Assembly: GCA_964583095.1 (NCBI GenBank)
Contig: CAZOVB010000016.1
Coordinates: forward strand, 19,969-83,968
Origin: CAZOVB01 sp964583095
Lineage (GTDB): Bacteria > Planctomycetota > Phycisphaerae > SM23-33
Length of the DNA: 64,000 bases
Direction of reading: 5' to 3'
The translations under genes and the position numbers were made by a program. Positions 1 to 8,239 of this stretch are shown in pieces. The notes beneath the pieces are model-generated. The model did no database searches. It worked only from the letters and a program-made list of their open reading frames with translations, and had not been told where the DNA came from. How positions within the stretch are numbered: position 1 is the first letter of the stretch; each line of letters begins with the position of its first letter.

Positions 1-50
1 CTGCCTCCGCGGGCGGGATCCATCTGCTCGATGACCAATGCAACCCTCAC
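1..50 (-). CDS. Glycosyltransferase family 4 (N-terminus only, runs off the window)
   Basis: Only the first 16 codons are present, read from a GTG whose GTGA overlaps the stop of the downstream-coordinate kinase gene by 4 bp. The visible peptide MRVALVIEQMDPARGG matches the beginning of WaaG-type GT4 glycosyltransferases: a first beta strand followed by a glycine-rich nucleotide-sugar loop. The preceding genes encode a WaaP-like kinase and a heptosyltransferase, so this would be the next enzyme in the lipopolysaccharide inner-core operon. The call rests on this short peptide plus the operon context. Confidence 0.6.
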   Translation of the reverse strand, partial: MRVALVIEQMDPARGG

Positions 51-853
51 CGATGCGCCTCGGGGTTCCTGGGCGCCTTGCGGTCCAGGCGCTTCTTCAT
101 CCGCTTGAGCTTTCGATCGACCTTGGCGTTGATGACGGCCGCCCCGCCTTCGGCTCCGCAGTACCCGGCCAGGAACCGCGGCCAGAACTGCTCCACCCAG
201 GTCGGGGGCATGGAGTATTTCAACTGGGCCAGGTCTTTCACTCGCCAGCGTTGGCTTCGCAGCCAGGGGCGGATCACCCTTGCCAGGTCGATCAGGAATA
301 CATCCACGCCGTCTTCGCCCTCGCTGAGGAAGACATGGGAAGCATACAGATCACGATGATACAGGCCCGCACTGTGCAGGCGGCGGACCTGGTCGGCCAG
401 GCGATCGGTCATCTCCGGAATCAGCGACATGCGCTGCTGCAGGAAGGCCTCGCCGCATCGCTCCAAGGCGTCCCCCGCCACGGCGCTGACCACCAGGTAG
501 CTCGGCCCCCGGGAGCTTTGCTGATCCCAGGCCAGTACTTCCATTGTGCGGACATTTACCGCGCGACAGCGGCGGATGTTCTCGGCTTCCCTGCCGGCCG
601 ACGAAGACCAGCAGCGCGTATCGAGCCACCCCCGGAAGACCTGCCAGAGCCCCTCCCGGCCGTAGCGCTTCAGGTAGAGGGTCTGCGTTCTTCCCTTTGC
701 GTCGGTGGCTTCGAGGCGCGTGCGTCTCCTCTTGCCCAGACCGGGCTTGTCCAGGTCCTGCCCGCCCTCGTGGGCCAGGGCGCCCTGGAGTGTATCCAGG
801 CCGGCGTTCTTGACCGCCTGGGCCAGAACCGAGTTCATTGTCACGATGCTCAT
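47..853 (-). CDS. WaaP/Kdo-kinase family lipopolysaccharide core kinase
   Basis: The 268-residue protein has the protein-kinase-like fold of LPS core heptose/Kdo kinases, which phosphorylate inner-core sugars on the cytoplasmic side. A likely ATP-binding lysine lies in LYLKRYGRE near residue 62. The catalytic loop HRDLYASHVFL is at 166-176 (Asp168), and a DFG-equivalent IDLARV follows at 188-193 (Asp189). A basic C-terminus (KRMKKRLDRK) fits membrane association. Its ATG overlaps the stop of the heptosyltransferase gene by 4 bp (ATGA), and its own stop overlaps the next glycosyltransferase, so the three are translationally coupled. The exact acceptor sugar cannot be read from the sequence. 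Confidence 0.85.
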   Translation of the reverse strand: MSIVTMNSVLAQAVKNAGLDTLQGALAHEGGQDLDKPGLGKRRRTRLEATDAKGRTQTLYLKRYGREGLWQVFRGWLDTRCWSSSAGREAENIRRCRAVNVRTMEVLAWDQQSSRGPSYLVVSAVAGDALERCGEAFLQQRMSLIPEMTDRLADQVRRLHSAGLYHRDLYASHVFLSEGEDGVDVFLIDLARVIRPWLRSQRWRVKDLAQLKYSMPPTWVEQFWPRFLAGYCGAEGGAAVINAKVDRKLKRMKKRLDRKAPRNPEAHR

Positions 854-1929
854 GTGCTCGCCTCGACCGGCTGGGATAGAAGTTCGCAGCAGACGTCAAA
901 CACCTGCTCCACGGAGATATCGAACATGCACTTGTGGTAGAGCGGCCCGGCCGGTTGTGGGCAGATCCGCTGCTGACAGGGGCTGCAGGGCAGTTCCACC
1001 CGGACAATCCGCTCGAGGGACGTATACAGATGCGTCCAGCGGGGATCGGTGCTGCCAAAGAGCGTGACCACCTTTGAGCCGGTGGCCACGCCGAAATGCC
1101 GCGCCCCGGTATCGTTTGTGACCATCAGATCGCACATCGAGGCCAGCGCTCGAAGCAGGGGCAGGGAATTGTTCCGGCGAGCGAAGCTGATCGCCGGCGG
1201 GCGGGACATGGCCTGTTCGACACGCCGGGCAATGGGCTTCTCGCTCGGGGCTGCATTGAGGACAATCCGGGCCCCATGGGAGCCGACCAGCGCATCGGCC
1301 AGTCGCGCGTACCGCTGGGGCTCCCACATTTTCGCCGGGCCAAACGATCCGCCCGGGTTGATCATCACGACAGGATGATGGCCCTGAAGCCCGGCTTCTT
1401 TCCACATGCGCCGGGCCTGTTCCTGGGCCTCGGGCACGGTGGGAAGCTCCATCTGCGTTCCCGGATCGGGGCAGCCCAGCGCCTCGACCAGCGCGTTGTA
1501 GTAGTCGATCATCGGCAGGGGCTTGAAACTCCCGTCGGGCTTTCGGGCCGGTTCGACCCGGTCGCTGAGCAGCAGCCCTCGCCCGTCGCGATCATAGCCC
1601 GCAATTCGGCTGCATCCTCCCAACCGGGCGACCAGTGCGGTACGGAAGCTGTTGGTCATCAGAACCGCCATGTCAGCCCGGAGGCTCCGGACCCGCGCGG
1701 ACATCTGCCACATGCGCTTGACTTTACCGGCCTGTGCCCGAGGCAGTTCGCAGAGCATCTGATCGGCCCATTTTGTGCCTCGCAGTGTCTCCAGAGCGAT
1801 CTTCCTGCCAAGGTAGCAGATGTGAGCTTTGCCGAACTGTTCCCGCAGGGCACGAAGCGCCGGAGTGGCCATGACCACATCCCCCACCCAATTGGGCAGA
1901 AAAACGACAATGCGACGCGGCTGATGCAT
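850..1929 (-). CDS. waaF: Glycosyltransferase family 9, heptosyltransferase II-like
   Basis: GT9 enzyme that transfers ADP-heptose to the LPS inner core. The N-terminus has the family signature LPNWVGDVVMATPALRAL. The second half has the donor-site motifs NPGGSFGPAKMWE and VTNDTGARHFGVATG, then LFGSTDPRWTHLY. The ATG at 1929 gives 359 residues, close to the usual roughly 350. A TTG at 1965 would add 12 residues and overlap the upstream lipoprotein stop as TTGA; neither start has a strong Shine-Dalgarno. It is followed by the kinase gene with a 4-bp overlap, making one LPS-core operon. The family is secure, but heptosyltransferase II rather than I or III is inferred. Confidence 0.85.
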   Translation of the reverse strand: MHQPRRIVVFLPNWVGDVVMATPALRALREQFGKAHICYLGRKIALETLRGTKWADQMLCELPRAQAGKVKRMWQMSARVRSLRADMAVLMTNSFRTALVARLGGCSRIAGYDRDGRGLLLSDRVEPARKPDGSFKPLPMIDYYNALVEALGCPDPGTQMELPTVPEAQEQARRMWKEAGLQGHHPVVMINPGGSFGPAKMWEPQRYARLADALVGSHGARIVLNAAPSEKPIARRVEQAMSRPPAISFARRNNSLPLLRALASMCDLMVTNDTGARHFGVATGSKVVTLFGSTDPRWTHLYTSLERIVRVELPCSPCQQRICPQPAGPLYHKCMFDISVEQVFDVCCELLSQPVEAST

Positions 1930-1961
1930 ATCGGAAGCGATCGGATCCTGACAGCGGGAAA

Positions 1962-2786
1962 TCAAAGCGACTCATCCAACCCCTGCTCGGCCAGCTTCTG
2001 CCAGCTTTCGACGCGGATGGCCCCGGGGACTTGCGGTGCCTCTGCGCCGACCACGACGGGCGTAAGTCCCGCCTGGGACATGGCCTGCGCAGCCAACGGG
2101 GTACCACAGACGCCCGCCCGCAGGTTCATGAAACTGCGGTGCAATTCGGGAAGCTCGCTGACCAGACGCGACTCCACCACCAGCTTGGGCAGGCGCCACC
2201 AGCCACGTACCAGGTGCATCCGCTTGTGCTGCCAGAGCAGAATGGGACCATCGGGATAGCCGGCCTCGACCAGGCGATCGTGAAGCCCGGCATGCTCGGA
2301 AGGGTCTTCTCTCGTCAGATAAAGCAGGTTGGCCTGGGAAGCCATCTTTCGCATCGCCGCCAGGGCCGGGGCAACCTGCCTGGAAGAACCCATCGGCAGG
2401 GCATCGAGTTCAACAGCCACCAGGGGCGTCGCTGCCTCCAGAACAAACACCCGGGAATGGGCCAGGACCACGTCTCCGTTGAGGTCACTGTGGCGAATCC
2501 GCATGCTGTAGACGCCCGGCTGGGACGGAGCGGCCACGGGCGTTGCGGCATAGCCGAGATCGTCTGTAAAGGCCGCCCGCTCGGGCAGATCCTCGATCTG
2601 AAAGCTGATCACCGCATCGGACACCGCCAGATCCAGAACGAAGAAGTCATTGCGCTGCAGGCGCACGACAACATTGGCATCCGACCGGGTCGAGGCCAGT
2701 TGATCCGGGGCCGTTACGATGTAATGTCCTCCGCAGCCGACGCAGAACACCGCCAGCCACGACAGAAGTACCAGGTTCTTTGTCAT
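1962..2786 (-). CDS. Lipoprotein with degenerate LNS2/HAD-like domain
   Basis: A 274-residue lipoprotein with a short signal peptide ending in the lipobox FCVGC. The ATG at 2786 is preceded by GGAG. The N-terminal third looks like a beta-sandwich. From about residue 120 the strand VELDALP, the loop YLTREDPSEHAG and the segment EAGYPDGPILLW resemble the LNS2/lipin-type HAD phosphatase fold (DxD strand, then T/S-R loop, then GFPDGPVLL). The first catalytic Asp pair is reduced to ELDAL, so activity is doubtful. It is the first gene of the LPS-core operon, which suggests an envelope role. The fold call is tentative. Confidence 0.6.
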   Translation of the reverse strand: MTKNLVLLSWLAVFCVGCGGHYIVTAPDQLASTRSDANVVVRLQRNDFFVLDLAVSDAVISFQIEDLPERAAFTDDLGYAATPVAAPSQPGVYSMRIRHSDLNGDVVLAHSRVFVLEAATPLVAVELDALPMGSSRQVAPALAAMRKMASQANLLYLTREDPSEHAGLHDRLVEAGYPDGPILLWQHKRMHLVRGWWRLPKLVVESRLVSELPELHRSFMNLRAGVCGTPLAAQAMSQAGLTPVVVGAEAPQVPGAIRVESWQKLAEQGLDESL

Positions 2787-2906
2787 GGACTTTCTCCAAG
2801 CCTCTGGGGGGGGCGCAACGCCTGCGCCGAGGAAATCCTTAGCCATACCGCTTTGCCTGGCCGATAAGGTAAGGAAAACCAAACCTAATTGCCAGAGGCA
2901 CATTCC

Positions 2907-3701
2907 ATGAGGAAATCTCACCAGGCGCACCTGCTGGGCGAAACGCCATCGAATCACTTTGTCAACGAGGATCCATGGCGGGTCTTCCGGATCATGGCCG
3001 AGTTCGTCGAGGGCTTCGAGACCATGAGTCGCATCGGTCCGGCGGTCAGCATTTTCGGCTCGGCCCGGACCCCGCGGAGCGATCCCTACTACAAGAGAGC
3101 CCGCAAACTCTCGCGAATGCTGGCCGAGAACGGCCTGAGTATCATCACCGGCGGCGGGCCGGGCATCATGGAGGCAGCCAACCGGGGCGCCTCGGACGGC
3201 GGAGGCATCAGTGTGGGGCTCAACATCACCCTGCCCCATGAGCAGAAGGCCAATCCGTGGGCGGATGTTCAACTGGATTTCCGGTATTTTTTCGCGAGGC
3301 TGGTGATGTTTGTCAAATACGCGTGCAGTTTCGTCTGCTTTCCCGGCGGGTTCGGCACGCTGCATGAGTTCTTCAACTCGATGACACTGATCCAGACAGG
3401 CAAGGCGGAGAAATTCCCGGTCATCCTCATCGGAAAGAGCTTCTGGAACGGCATGACCGACTGGATTCGCCAGCGAATGCTCCAGAAGGGCTACAACAAG
3501 ATCGATAAGGAAGACATGGACCTCTTCGTGCTCACCGACAGCCTCAACCAGGCTCTCGAGATCATCCTCGAAGCCGCACAAGAGCGGTGTCGCCGGGCCC
3601 GAACCCACATTTCCGACCAGACCGCGGAGGGAACCGTCTCGGGCAAGCCCAGCCGACCCTACGCCAGAGGCGATTCCAAGGATCCAAAGGGCGACAAATA
3701 G
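2907..3701 (+). CDS. LOG-family (TIGR00730-type) Rossmann-fold protein
   Basis: A 264-residue protein with the two hallmark motifs of the LOG/lysine-decarboxylase-like family: GGGPGIMEAANRGA and FPGGFGTLHEFF. Family members hydrolyse nucleoside 5'-monophosphates to release the base; the best-studied make active cytokinins, and the bacterial role is usually unknown. The length fits the longer TIGR00730 group with extra N- and C-terminal arms. The chosen ATG has AGAGG about 9 nt upstream; a TTG at 2889 would add six residues. It is transcribed divergently from the LPS-core operon and is followed by a glycosyltransferase gene. Confidence 0.88.
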   Translation: MRKSHQAHLLGETPSNHFVNEDPWRVFRIMAEFVEGFETMSRIGPAVSIFGSARTPRSDPYYKRARKLSRMLAENGLSIITGGGPGIMEAANRGASDGGGISVGLNITLPHEQKANPWADVQLDFRYFFARLVMFVKYACSFVCFPGGFGTLHEFFNSMTLIQTGKAEKFPVILIGKSFWNGMTDWIRQRMLQKGYNKIDKEDMDLFVLTDSLNQALEIILEAAQERCRRARTHISDQTAEGTVSGKPSRPYARGDSKDPKGDK

Positions 3702-3757
3702 CCACCAGGTGGGGCAACCCCAGCCGCCCGCTTGCGTCGCCGGGGCCGGGGTGTACA

Positions 3758-4933
3758 ATGCGGCCCATGATTCCCAAGGCCGATCCGTCCCTGCGCGTTG
3801 CACTCGTCCACGACTGGCTCACCGGCATGCGCGGAGGCGAAAAATGCCTGGAACTGCTGTGCAGGTTGTTTCCGCAGGCGGAGGTCTTTACGCTTCTCCA
3901 CGTGCCCGGATCCTGCAGCGATACCATCGAGAACCGCCCGATCCACACCAGCTTCCTGAACCATCTACCCGGGGTGGAGAGTTTCTATCGTCACCTGCTT
4001 CCGCTGATGCCCGCGGCCATCGAGGCGATGGATGTCTCGGATTTCGACCTGGTGATCTCGACCAATCATTGCGTCGCCAAAGGAATCGGAGGAGTCCATC
4101 CGGACCAGCTTCGCATCTGCTACTGCTTCAGTCCGATCCGGTATGTCTGGGCGGTCAATGCCGACTACGACCAGCGAATGGGCCTTTCGGGATGGGCCCT
4201 GAAGGCGATTCGCCCCTTCCTGCGGGCCTGGGACCGGCGGACGGCCTGCCGGGTCGACCGGTTCGTAGCCATCAGCGATTGCATCGCCCGGCGGATCCAT
4301 AAGGCCTACCGACGCTCCAGCCAGGTTGTCTATCCCCCGGTGGATGTGGATTTCTACACCCCCGATCTCGCCATCGAGCGGGAGGATTTCTACCTGGTCG
4401 TCTCGGCCCTGGCCCCGTACAAGAAAGTCGACCAGGCGGTTGAGGCCTTTTCGCACCTGCCCGACAAGCAACTCAAGGTTGTCGGGACCGGCCAGATGAT
4501 GCACACGATCCAGCACAGGGCCGGGGACAACGTGGCGCTTCTGGGCTGGCAGAGCAACGAGGCGATTCGCGATCTGCTGCGGCGCTGCCGTGGCCTGCTC
4601 TTTCCCCCGCTGGAGGACTTTGGCATCGTCCCCCTGGAAGCCACCGCATGCGGAGCGCCGGTGATCGCGTTCGGTCGCGGCGGCGCGCTGGAAACGGTCC
4701 GAAGCGTTCAGGAGGGTCCAGAGAATCCCACCGGCCTGCACTACACTCCGCAGACACCCCAAGGCCTGGCCGAGGCGATACGAAGATTCGAGCAACTCGA
4801 CGCGGACTTCCACCCCGAGGCCATGCACGCCTGGGCACGGAAGTTCAGCCCGGAGAATTTCCTACGCGGAATCGTCGACGTCACCGCCCCGCTGCTTGCC
4901 TCTCGCGGTCTTGCGGGCTTTTCCGACATCTGA
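3758..4933 (+). CDS. Glycosyltransferase family 4 (group 1)
   Basis: A 391-residue GT-B fold enzyme, predicted to build an envelope polysaccharide from nucleotide sugars. The N-terminus VALVHDWLTGMRGGEKCLE is the typical first strand plus glycine loop. The C-terminal domain has VSALAPYKKVDQAVEAF and the acceptor/donor-site stretch FPPLEDFGIVPLEATACG, with the EX7E motif (E in LEDFG and LEATA). The N-terminus resembles WbaZ/mannosyltransferase-type members, but the sugar specificity is not readable. A second ATG lies three codons in, and neither has an obvious Shine-Dalgarno. Its last 72 bp overlap yidD on the other strand. Confidence 0.85.
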   Translation: MRPMIPKADPSLRVALVHDWLTGMRGGEKCLELLCRLFPQAEVFTLLHVPGSCSDTIENRPIHTSFLNHLPGVESFYRHLLPLMPAAIEAMDVSDFDLVISTNHCVAKGIGGVHPDQLRICYCFSPIRYVWAVNADYDQRMGLSGWALKAIRPFLRAWDRRTACRVDRFVAISDCIARRIHKAYRRSSQVVYPPVDVDFYTPDLAIEREDFYLVVSALAPYKKVDQAVEAFSHLPDKQLKVVGTGQMMHTIQHRAGDNVALLGWQSNEAIRDLLRRCRGLLFPPLEDFGIVPLEATACGAPVIAFGRGGALETVRSVQEGPENPTGLHYTPQTPQGLAEAIRRFEQLDADFHPEAMHAWARKFSPENFLRGIVDVTAPLLASRGLAGFSDI

Positions 4934-5194
4934 GGCCCCTGCCTTCTCCACCGGATCGTAGCCCCCGCGGGCCAGGGGGTGGCAGCGCAGGATGCGCCAG
5001 ACCCCCTTGCCGGCACCGATCCAGAAACCGTGCTTCTGGACGGCCTGGATAAAATATGCACTGCAGGTGGGTTGGTATCGGCAGTGGCCGCCGACCAGGG
5101 GCGAGAGCGTGAGCTGATAGAGCCTGACCAGGCCGATCAATCCTCTAGACGGGAGGCGAAGCACGCTTCGGAAGATTCCGGCTGCGCCGCTCAC
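4862..5194 (-). CDS. yidD: Membrane protein insertion efficiency factor
   Basis: A 110-residue YidD protein that assists YidC-dependent insertion of inner-membrane proteins. It shows the family core: an amphipathic N-terminal helix, YQLTLSPLVGGHCRYQPTCSAY with two conserved cysteines, HGFWIGAGKGVWRILRCHPLARGGYDPV. The family is usually 70-90 residues; here a basic, charged tail of about 25 residues extends it and overlaps the 3' end of the convergent glycosyltransferase gene. Its ATG overlaps the rnpA stop by 4 bp (ATGA), the classic rnpA-yidD pairing. No yidC follows. Confidence 0.95.
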   Translation of the reverse strand: MSGAAGIFRSVLRLPSRGLIGLVRLYQLTLSPLVGGHCRYQPTCSAYFIQAVQKHGFWIGAGKGVWRILRCHPLARGGYDPVEKAGASDVGKARKTARGKQRGGDVDDSA

Positions 5195-5559
5195 AAAGGC
5201 CCCTGCTTCCTGCGATGCTTGGCCAGGGCTCGCTGGGATAGTTCCTTCAGGGACCCGAGGGCGGCGGTCAGTTGCAATTCCCGGCCCGGACGAGGAACCA
5301 GCATGAAATCCCAGCCGGGGGGCAGTTCCCCGCGCGTCAGCCGGAAGGCTTCGCGGCAGATCCGCTTGAGGCGGTTACGGCGCACCGCGTTGCCGTGGCG
5401 CTTGGCAACGGCGATACCGCAACGACTGAAGTCCAGATCATTGGGACAGATAAACAGGCTCATCGCATGGTCGCGAACCTTGATCCCCCGCTCGAAGAGC
5501 CGGGAGAATTCGCGTCCGCGTCGCAAACGATGTCGTTTCTGGAGCTTCCGGATCGACAC
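5191..5559 (-). CDS. rnpA: Ribonuclease P protein component
   Basis: A 122-residue protein subunit of RNase P, which with the catalytic RNA trims the 5' ends of pre-tRNAs. It carries the RNR signature AVRRNRLKRICREAFR and the N-terminal KRHRLRRGREFSRLFERG. The length is typical. It is coupled to yidD by a 4-bp overlap. The usual upstream partner rpmH (ribosomal protein L34) is absent from the 258 bp before it, where no L34-like peptide can be read in any frame. Confidence 0.95.
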   Translation of the reverse strand: MSIRKLQKRHRLRRGREFSRLFERGIKVRDHAMSLFICPNDLDFSRCGIAVAKRHGNAVRRNRLKRICREAFRLTRGELPPGWDFMLVPRPGRELQLTAALGSLKELSQRALAKHRRKQGPL

Positions 5560-5591
5560 GGGGAGCGTTTCCTTTCACAAAGGGTGATTTC

Positions 5592-5620
5592 TTGACCGCC
5601 CGGTTTCCGATCAGTACAAC
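5592..5620 (+). promoter_or_regulatory. Predicted sigma70-type promoter for the TPR lipoprotein gene
   Basis: TTGACC (5592-5597) and TACAAC (5615-5620) are separated by 17 bp, giving 5/6 and 4/6 matches to the consensus boxes. The predicted start of transcription is near 5627, leaving a leader of about 190 nt before the TPR gene. Confidence 0.4.
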
Positions 5621-5670
5621 GGATCCAGAGTGAGTGACAGAAGACATTTCTGTGTTGAGCGTCAGCGAAG

Positions 5671-5722
5671 GCAGCGGCTGTCAAGGACGGCGAAACAGGC
5701 AATGCCGTAGCATTGCCGCTGC
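5671..5722 (+). promoter_or_regulatory. Structured 5' leader of the TPR lipoprotein gene
   Basis: A perfect 8-bp hairpin, GGCAATGC-CGTA-GCATTGCC (5698-5717), lies inside a second stem formed by GCAGC (5671-5675) and GCTGC (5718-5722). It sits in the leader between the predicted promoter and the gene. It is too far from the start codon and lacks a T-run, so it is not a plain terminator. No known riboswitch core was recognised. Confidence 0.35.
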
Positions 5723-5817
5723 AGCCGGACGATGACAGGGCTCCGAAGCAGGTAGCTCAACTCGAAAAGGATTGTGTCACTCGCTCTCGTACGCCATTAT
5801 CTGCGGAGAGAAAGCCT

Positions 5818-6849
5818 ATGTCCAATCGCACACGCATTTTGGCTCCTGCCATCGCCCTGGCCCTGGCTGCGGGTTGTCATACGGACTCCTCCAGTCGCAG
5901 GCAACTGCCCGGGGATCCGACGCAGCATTATGTTCGGGGGCAGATCCTGGCCGATCAGGGACAGCTCGACGCGGCACTGGATGAGCTTCGACTGGCCCTC
6001 CAGGCCGACCCGAACCTTTCGGTCGCTCACGACGCGGTGGGGTCCATTTATCTCCGCAAGGGAGATTTCCAGGCCGCACAACAGGCCTATCAGCGCGCGA
6101 CAGAGATCAACCCGCTGGCCTTTAAGCCCGCTTACAACCTCGGGGTGACGTACCAGGCCCTGGCCGATGCCGCCCGAGACCTCCAGAACGCCCAGAAGTA
6201 CCTGCGCCGGGCTGTGCAGACCTACCTCCGCGCCATTACGCTCAAGGACGACGACTACGATGCGAATCTGAATCTCTCGGCCTGCTATTACTCGCTGGGA
6301 TCGGTTTCCATGGCGGAACACTATTGCCGCGCAGCGGTCGCGATCGACCCCCGGCGTGTGGAGGGCTATGAGAATCTCGCCGTTATTCTTCAGGAGCAGG
6401 ACAAAGCCTACGATGCCATCCAGGCCTATCGCCGGGCACTGGAATTCGACACCAACCGCCCCGACCTGCTCCTGCGGCTCGGGACGCTCTACCTTCAGCA
6501 GGGCCGAACGCAATCGGCCCTGGAGGTCTTCAGCCGGGCATCGGAGCTGTCTCCCAAGTCCGCCACAGCCCATGTGATGATCGGCCAGACGCACTACAAT
6601 CGGCGGGAATACGACCAGGCGGTCGAGGCCTTTACAACGGCTACGCGGGTCGATGCGGGCAACCCCTCGGCCTGGCGGGGGCTGGGGATCAGCTACATGC
6701 AGAAATTCCTGGCCGAGCCGGAACAAACGTCCCTCCGGGACCGCGCACTGGACGCCTGGAACCGCTCGCTGGAGCTGGATCCGAATCAGCCCGGACTCCA
6801 GAGGCTCGTGCGGAAGTACACCCCGCAGCGGAACCTTCCGCAGTTGTAG
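5818..6849 (+). CDS. TPR-repeat lipoprotein
   Basis: A 343-residue exported lipoprotein: signal peptide, then lipobox LAAGC at about residue 18. The rest is tetratricopeptide repeats, at least seven, visible as repeated units such as GQILADQGQLDAALDELRLA, VGSIYLRKGDFQAAQQAYQR, LGTLYLQQGRTQSALEVFSR and IGQTHYNRREYDQAVEAF. TPR arrays bind protein partners, and lipidation would place it at the periplasmic face of a membrane. The ATG is preceded by GGAGAG. It stands alone between a divergent rnpA and a convergent gene, so the partner is unknown. Confidence 0.85.
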   Translation: MSNRTRILAPAIALALAAGCHTDSSSRRQLPGDPTQHYVRGQILADQGQLDAALDELRLALQADPNLSVAHDAVGSIYLRKGDFQAAQQAYQRATEINPLAFKPAYNLGVTYQALADAARDLQNAQKYLRRAVQTYLRAITLKDDDYDANLNLSACYYSLGSVSMAEHYCRAAVAIDPRRVEGYENLAVILQEQDKAYDAIQAYRRALEFDTNRPDLLLRLGTLYLQQGRTQSALEVFSRASELSPKSATAHVMIGQTHYNRREYDQAVEAFTTATRVDAGNPSAWRGLGISYMQKFLAEPEQTSLRDRALDAWNRSLELDPNQPGLQRLVRKYTPQRNLPQL

Positions 6850-6867
6850 CCGCCCCGGTTCGACCCG

Positions 6868-7725
6868 TCACTCTCTGGGGGGATGCTGTTTCCACTCCAG
6901 GCCTCTTTCTACGTAAATCGGGCCGGTCCGCATGTTCTGCGTCCACGTCACCGGCAAGGCCCGTGCAAAGGCCGTCGCCGCCAGCCCCATGCTCAGGGCG
7001 GCAGCGAGAAGATTTGGCCGCCGCAGGTACACGCTCACCCAGAGAAGCCCCATCAGGAAGCAGCCGAGCATTACGACACCGTTTGGCCAGTGTACCAGGG
7101 CGAAGACAGCCGAAGTCACAACGATCACCTCGCCCCTGCGGGCGCCGGTTCGCTGGAGCCTGCCGGCAACAAGGACCAACAGAACCGTCAACTGCACCAG
7201 GGCATACAGCGGGTAAGTCAGCAGCGATACCACAAGCTTGCGGCCATCCAGCTCCGCCCCGGCCAGCCCACCGATCAGGAAGCATGCTGCCACTACCAGC
7301 AGTGTGGGGACGGCAAGCCACTTGATGGCGGGCAGGAAGTTGGCAAGTCCCAGTCCCATCTCCCGCGGGCTGCCCGGCTCGCGGATCAGGAGGACGACCA
7401 GTACAACGGCAAAGCCTGCCAGAAACGCGATATCCCATGGCCGGAACGCAAAGGCTCCCAGAATCGCCCACTCATAGCCCAGCGCTATCGTCAGCAGGGC
7501 CCAGAGTTCCAGCCAGGCTCTGCGGGCGGATCTGTCGCGCAGGGTCCGCCGGCCCCGCCAGGCAGCCAGAGCTGCTCCGGCAAACAGGGCGGCGGTAACG
7601 ACGGGCCACCAGGGCCAGGGGATGTTTATCGGCCAGGCCAGCGGAGCCCCCGGCCCGGAATACCGCAGCCGGGAAAGCAGGCAGAGCCAGCCGGTCAGCC
7701 AGAATAGCAGCGACCAGGCCAACAC
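6868..7725 (-). CDS. CPBP-family-like integral membrane protein
   Basis: About 285 residues with roughly eight hydrophobic segments. Near the C-terminus FALVHWPNGVVMLGCFLMG resembles motif 2 of the CPBP (CAAX protease/bacteriocin-processing) family, followed by a hydrophobic helix in the place of motif 3. The EExxxR motif expected before it is not seen; the matching helix reads YALVQLTVLL. This may therefore be a degenerate or non-proteolytic member. The start is taken as a GTG at 7725, 4 bp after the purE stop; a start further upstream would lie inside purE. It is probably co-transcribed with purE. Confidence 0.6.
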   Translation of the reverse strand: MLAWSLLFWLTGWLCLLSRLRYSGPGAPLAWPINIPWPWWPVVTAALFAGAALAAWRGRRTLRDRSARRAWLELWALLTIALGYEWAILGAFAFRPWDIAFLAGFAVVLVVLLIREPGSPREMGLGLANFLPAIKWLAVPTLLVVAACFLIGGLAGAELDGRKLVVSLLTYPLYALVQLTVLLVLVAGRLQRTGARRGEVIVVTSAVFALVHWPNGVVMLGCFLMGLLWVSVYLRRPNLLAAALSMGLAATAFARALPVTWTQNMRTGPIYVERGLEWKQHPPRE

Positions 7726-7729
7726 AGGC

Positions 7730-8239
7730 TCAGGAAAGCTTTTCCTGAAGTCCCGCGTCGCGTTTCTGGACCTTCTGGGCCTGGGTGACCTTGAACTCAT
7801 CGAGCGTCGAGGCCATTTTCTCGTCTGAGACACCCAGGATGCAGGCGGCGTAAACGGCAGCGTTGGTGGCACCGGCCGAGCCGATGGCCATGCATCCGAC
7901 GGGAATGCCCGGGGGCATCTGCATGGTGGCCAGGGCGGCATCGATGCCTACCAACGGGCCGGAGTTGACCGGCACGCCGATGACCGGCAGGGTGGTCTTG
8001 GCGGCCAGGACGCCCGAGAGGGCGGCACTCATTCCTGCCGCGGCGATGATGACCTTGAGTCCCCGCTTTCGGGCGGTGGCGGCGTATTCGTGGGCGATAT
8101 CCGGGGTGCGGTGGGCCGAAATGACCCGGACTTCGCTCTTGATGCCCAGATCCTTGAGCTGCTTGTAGCATTTCTCCATGACGGACCAGTCGTTGTCGCT
8201 ACCCATCACAATTCCGACCTGCACGGTACCTTCAGACAC
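7730..8239 (-). CDS. purE: 5-(carboxyamino)imidazole ribonucleotide mutase (class I PurE)
   Basis: A 169-residue enzyme of de novo purine synthesis that converts N5-CAIR to CAIR. Signature stretches are GIVMGSDNDWSVMEKC at the N-terminus, RVISAHRTPD with the catalytic histidine, and AAGMSAALSGVLAA, then GVPVNSGPLVGIDA. A GTG at 8239 is preceded by a perfect AAGGAG 7 nt away, a better start than the ATG at 8257. That start overlaps the stop of the upstream dehydrogenase by 8 bp. No purK is adjacent. Confidence 0.95.
   Translation of the reverse strand: MSEGTVQVGIVMGSDNDWSVMEKCYKQLKDLGIKSEVRVISAHRTPDIAHEYAATARKRGLKVIIAAAGMSAALSGVLAAKTTLPVIGVPVNSGPLVGIDAALATMQMPPGIPVGCMAIGSAGATNAAVYAACILGVSDEKMASTLDEFKVTQAQKVQKRDAGLQEKLS

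Noticed and set aside
5620..5800. Cyclic-di-GMP riboswitch in the TPR leader
   Set aside because: The hairpin order and conserved loop bases do not fit the GEMM consensus.
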